Part shown: positions 4,735 through 5,455 of the stretch, in pieces
How positions within the stretch are numbered: position 1 is the stretch's first letter
Layout: each line of letters starts with the position of its first letter
NCBI GenBank assembly: GCA_023436075.1
Contig: JAEZKS010000173.1
Location: 1-5,455 of the forward strand
Direction: 5' to 3'
Length of the DNA: 5,455 bases
DNA from: Methanobacteriota archaeon
Lineage (GTDB): Archaea; Halobacteriota; Methanocellia; Methanocellales; Methanocellaceae
Made by a program: the position numbers and the translations under genes
Notes under the pieces: generated by a model
The model's database searches: none
What the model saw: only the letters and a program-made list of their open reading frames with translations
Told to the model about the DNA's origin: nothing

Positions 4735-4986
4735 ATGAAGCAGTCTCTTGCTCGGATTGTTTCTGTAGAGTTCTGGAACAGCTCTAATGGGGATCTAGAG
4801 CTGCACCGTTTCGGTTCTCCCCGGGTGTTCGGTCTTTTCTGCGCTAGCTTCCCTGATTTCAGGGTTAACCGTATCGTCGGGAGCTCGACCGAGTATGAAA
4901 GCGCGTTGCTTAAGCTTGAGTCCCGTAGAAAAGCCCGGGTTGCATTCGCTGTGAAGGGGGCTTATCCGCGTGCGGCAAAAGTGTAA
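4735..4986 (+). CDS. hypothetical protein, third gene of the small-gene block
   Basis: 83 residues, not recognised. ATG at 4735 directly follows the previous TAA and is served by GGAGG (4722-4726) 8 nt upstream. Seen: an alternating pattern suggesting strands (ARIVSVEFWNS, DLELHRFG, RVFGLFCASF), then a basic helical segment SALLKLESRRKARVAFAVKG (residues 56-75). There is one Cys, and no signal peptide or convincing membrane segment. The basic C-terminal part (RRKAR, YPRAAKV) could bind nucleic acid. Codons are notably T-rich at the third position compared with the chromosomal genes. Its last 17 bases overlap the next gene. Confidence 0.65.
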   Translation: MKQSLARIVSVEFWNSSNGDLELHRFGSPRVFGLFCASFPDFRVNRIVGSSTEYESALLKLESRRKARVAFAVKGAYPRAAKV

Positions 4987-5158
4987 ACTCTGTGTCTATA
5001 GACAGTGGGATGACATTCTCAAGGTTTACTATTGTCTTGCTCATCGCTGTCCGGACGGGGATCTAGCTCCTGACATAACCGGTAGGAGGCGGAGGCCCGG
5101 GTCTTCCTCTCCGCCTGTCTGCGAGCCTACTACTGCCGAGGACATGATCCACGACTAA
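4970..5158 (+). CDS. Cys-rich mini-protein with zinc-finger-like N-terminus
   Basis: 62 residues starting at GTG 4970, supported by AAGGGGG (4954-4960) 9 nt upstream and by Cys residues that follow at once. Seen: KCKLC (C5, C8), then YYCLAHRC (C22, H25, C27), spaced CxxC-x13-CxxHxC, enough ligands for one zinc ion. The second half is polar and disordered-looking, with GRRRRPGSSSPP (38-49) and an acidic end AEDMIHD. No ATG lies in a suitable place, and the GTG start overlaps the previous gene, as is common in compact viral operons. Function unknown; nucleic-acid or protein binding through the finger is the natural guess. Confidence 0.6.
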   Translation: MRQKCKLCVYRQWDDILKVYYCLAHRCPDGDLAPDITGRRRRPGSSSPPVCEPTTAEDMIHD

Positions 5159-5177
5159 TTTTTTAGGGTGGTTTTTT
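5159..5177 (+). terminator. two T6 runs after the fourth small gene
   Basis: TTTTTT occurs at 5159-5164 and at 5172-5177. Archaeal RNA polymerase ends transcription at such U-runs without needing a hairpin, so a fraction of transcripts may stop here. The second run overlaps the TTG start proposed for the fifth gene. Confidence 0.35.
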
Positions 5178-5455
5178 GATCGTCGGTGCGGAAATGGATT
5201 GTCCGAAAGTGCCTTTCGAGCGTACGGACTGTTCAGTGTATATCGGCAACGGTAAATGTCATTTTGGTTCAAAACGAGATTGCGTTAATTACTATCTTGG
5301 CAGTCTACAAGTTGTTAATAATAAAGACATTATTATAAATTTAACTAAACAAGGTCAGAGCCGCTTGAGCCCATCGTCGCCCTCGACCGCAACCTTTACC
5401 CCTATGGCCGCGCCCGGAGGGGCAAAGAGGGCGGGCGACGGCCTCATGCCGGAGC
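5176..5455 (+). CDS. Cys-rich mini-protein, fifth gene; frame runs off the window
   Basis: Starting at TTG 5176, or ATG 5194 six codons later, the frame reads IVGAEMDCPKVPFERTDC and on. It has four regularly spaced Cys (C9, C19, C28, C36 from the TTG) plus a His after C28, like a small zinc-binding domain. GGTGG at 5167-5171 may act as a weak Shine-Dalgarno site for the TTG. The credible part ends near VVNNKDIIINLTK, about 5349. Beyond that the same frame continues open to the window end with a Ser/Pro/Ala-rich sequence in GC-rich DNA that does not look like the same protein. Probably the original 3' end was lost at a junction near 5350. Function unknown; it continues the Cys-rich theme of its neighbours. 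Confidence 0.45.
   Translation, partial: MIVGAEMDCPKVPFERTDCSVYIGNGKCHFGSKRDCVNYYLGSLQVVNNKDIIINLTKQGQSRLSPSSPSTATFTPMAAPGGAKRAGDGLMPE
5355..5455 (-). CDS. possible 3' end of a minus-strand gene (partial)
   Basis: From the window edge a minus-strand frame runs 33 codons without a stop, reading GAAIGVKVAVEGDDGLKRL at its C-terminus and ending in TGA at 5355. Third positions are mostly G or C, like the chromosomal genes at the left of the window, and the stop lies at the change from GC-rich to AT-rich DNA. I do not recognise the protein. The stretch is short and the GC content keeps several frames open, so this is a tentative call. Confidence 0.3.
   Translation of the reverse strand, partial: SGMRPSPALFAPPGAAIGVKVAVEGDDGLKRL

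Larger units (their letters stand above)
4010..5350 (+). mobile_element. block of small foreign-looking genes, probable virus or plasmid remnant
   Basis: Five short plus-strand genes lie head to tail between an AT-rich left margin and a sharp AT-to-GC change near 5350. The packing is virus-like: Shine-Dalgarno sites inside the preceding coding sequence, TAA directly followed by ATG at 4732-4737, and a 17-nt overlap at 4970-4986. Codon choice (TCT, CTT, GTT, CGT) differs from the chromosomal genes to the left. Three of the five products have zinc-finger-like Cys clusters. No replication, integration or capsid gene is present, and the limits given are approximate. It could also be an old chromosomal cluster of odd composition. 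Confidence 0.4.

Overview
The window reads as euryarchaeal chromosome, most likely a mesophilic methanogen of the Methanocella/Methanosarcina type; the genus is an inference. Archaeal signs are TATA-like boxes about 25-40 nt upstream of genes, a methyltransferase gene that looks leaderless, Shine-Dalgarno sites built on GGAGTGATC or GTGATC, a tRNA-Ser gene with no encoded CCA, and a SAMP2-like ubiquitin-fold protein ending in Gly-Gly. The chromosomal genes favour codons ending in G or C.

Left part (1-1965). A TolB-like beta-propeller protein enters from beyond the window and ends at 851. It converges with a class I SAM-dependent methyltransferase on the minus strand (910-1653). The gap that follows (1654-1965) holds the methyltransferase promoter and two related hairpin repeats, but no convincing gene. 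A minus-strand tRNA-Ser(CGA) lies at 1966-2047, with its own TATA box near 2083-2090.

Middle part (2145-3805). This is a compact plus-strand operon. It encodes a 64-residue charged protein, a SAMP2/MoaD/ThiS-like ubiquitin-fold protein of about 68 residues with no ATG, GTG or TTG start in a suitable place, and a SufS-type cysteine desulfurase with all expected catalytic residues. The desulfurase could supply persulfide sulfur for the C-terminal thiocarboxylate of the small protein, in the manner of archaeal tRNA thiolation or Moco sulfur transfer. That link is inferred from gene order and family knowledge.

Right part (3806-5455). A non-coding element of about 190 bp carries 28-bp perfect inverted arms and is bounded by the 8-nt direct repeat TTTAAGAG, so it resembles a miniature inverted-repeat element. 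An AT-rich promoter region with operator-like symmetry follows. After it come five tightly packed small genes with more T-ending codons: one of unknown function, a zinc-ribbon protein, another unknown, and two Cys-rich mini-proteins. The arrangement (Shine-Dalgarno sites inside the preceding gene, stop abutting start, short overlaps) looks like a virus or plasmid gene block. At about 5350 the sequence changes abruptly from AT-rich to GC-rich while the last small frame stays open, which suggests a junction between the foreign block and other DNA, perhaps the 3' end of a minus-strand gene. No replicase, integrase or capsid gene is visible, so the nature of the block is unresolved.
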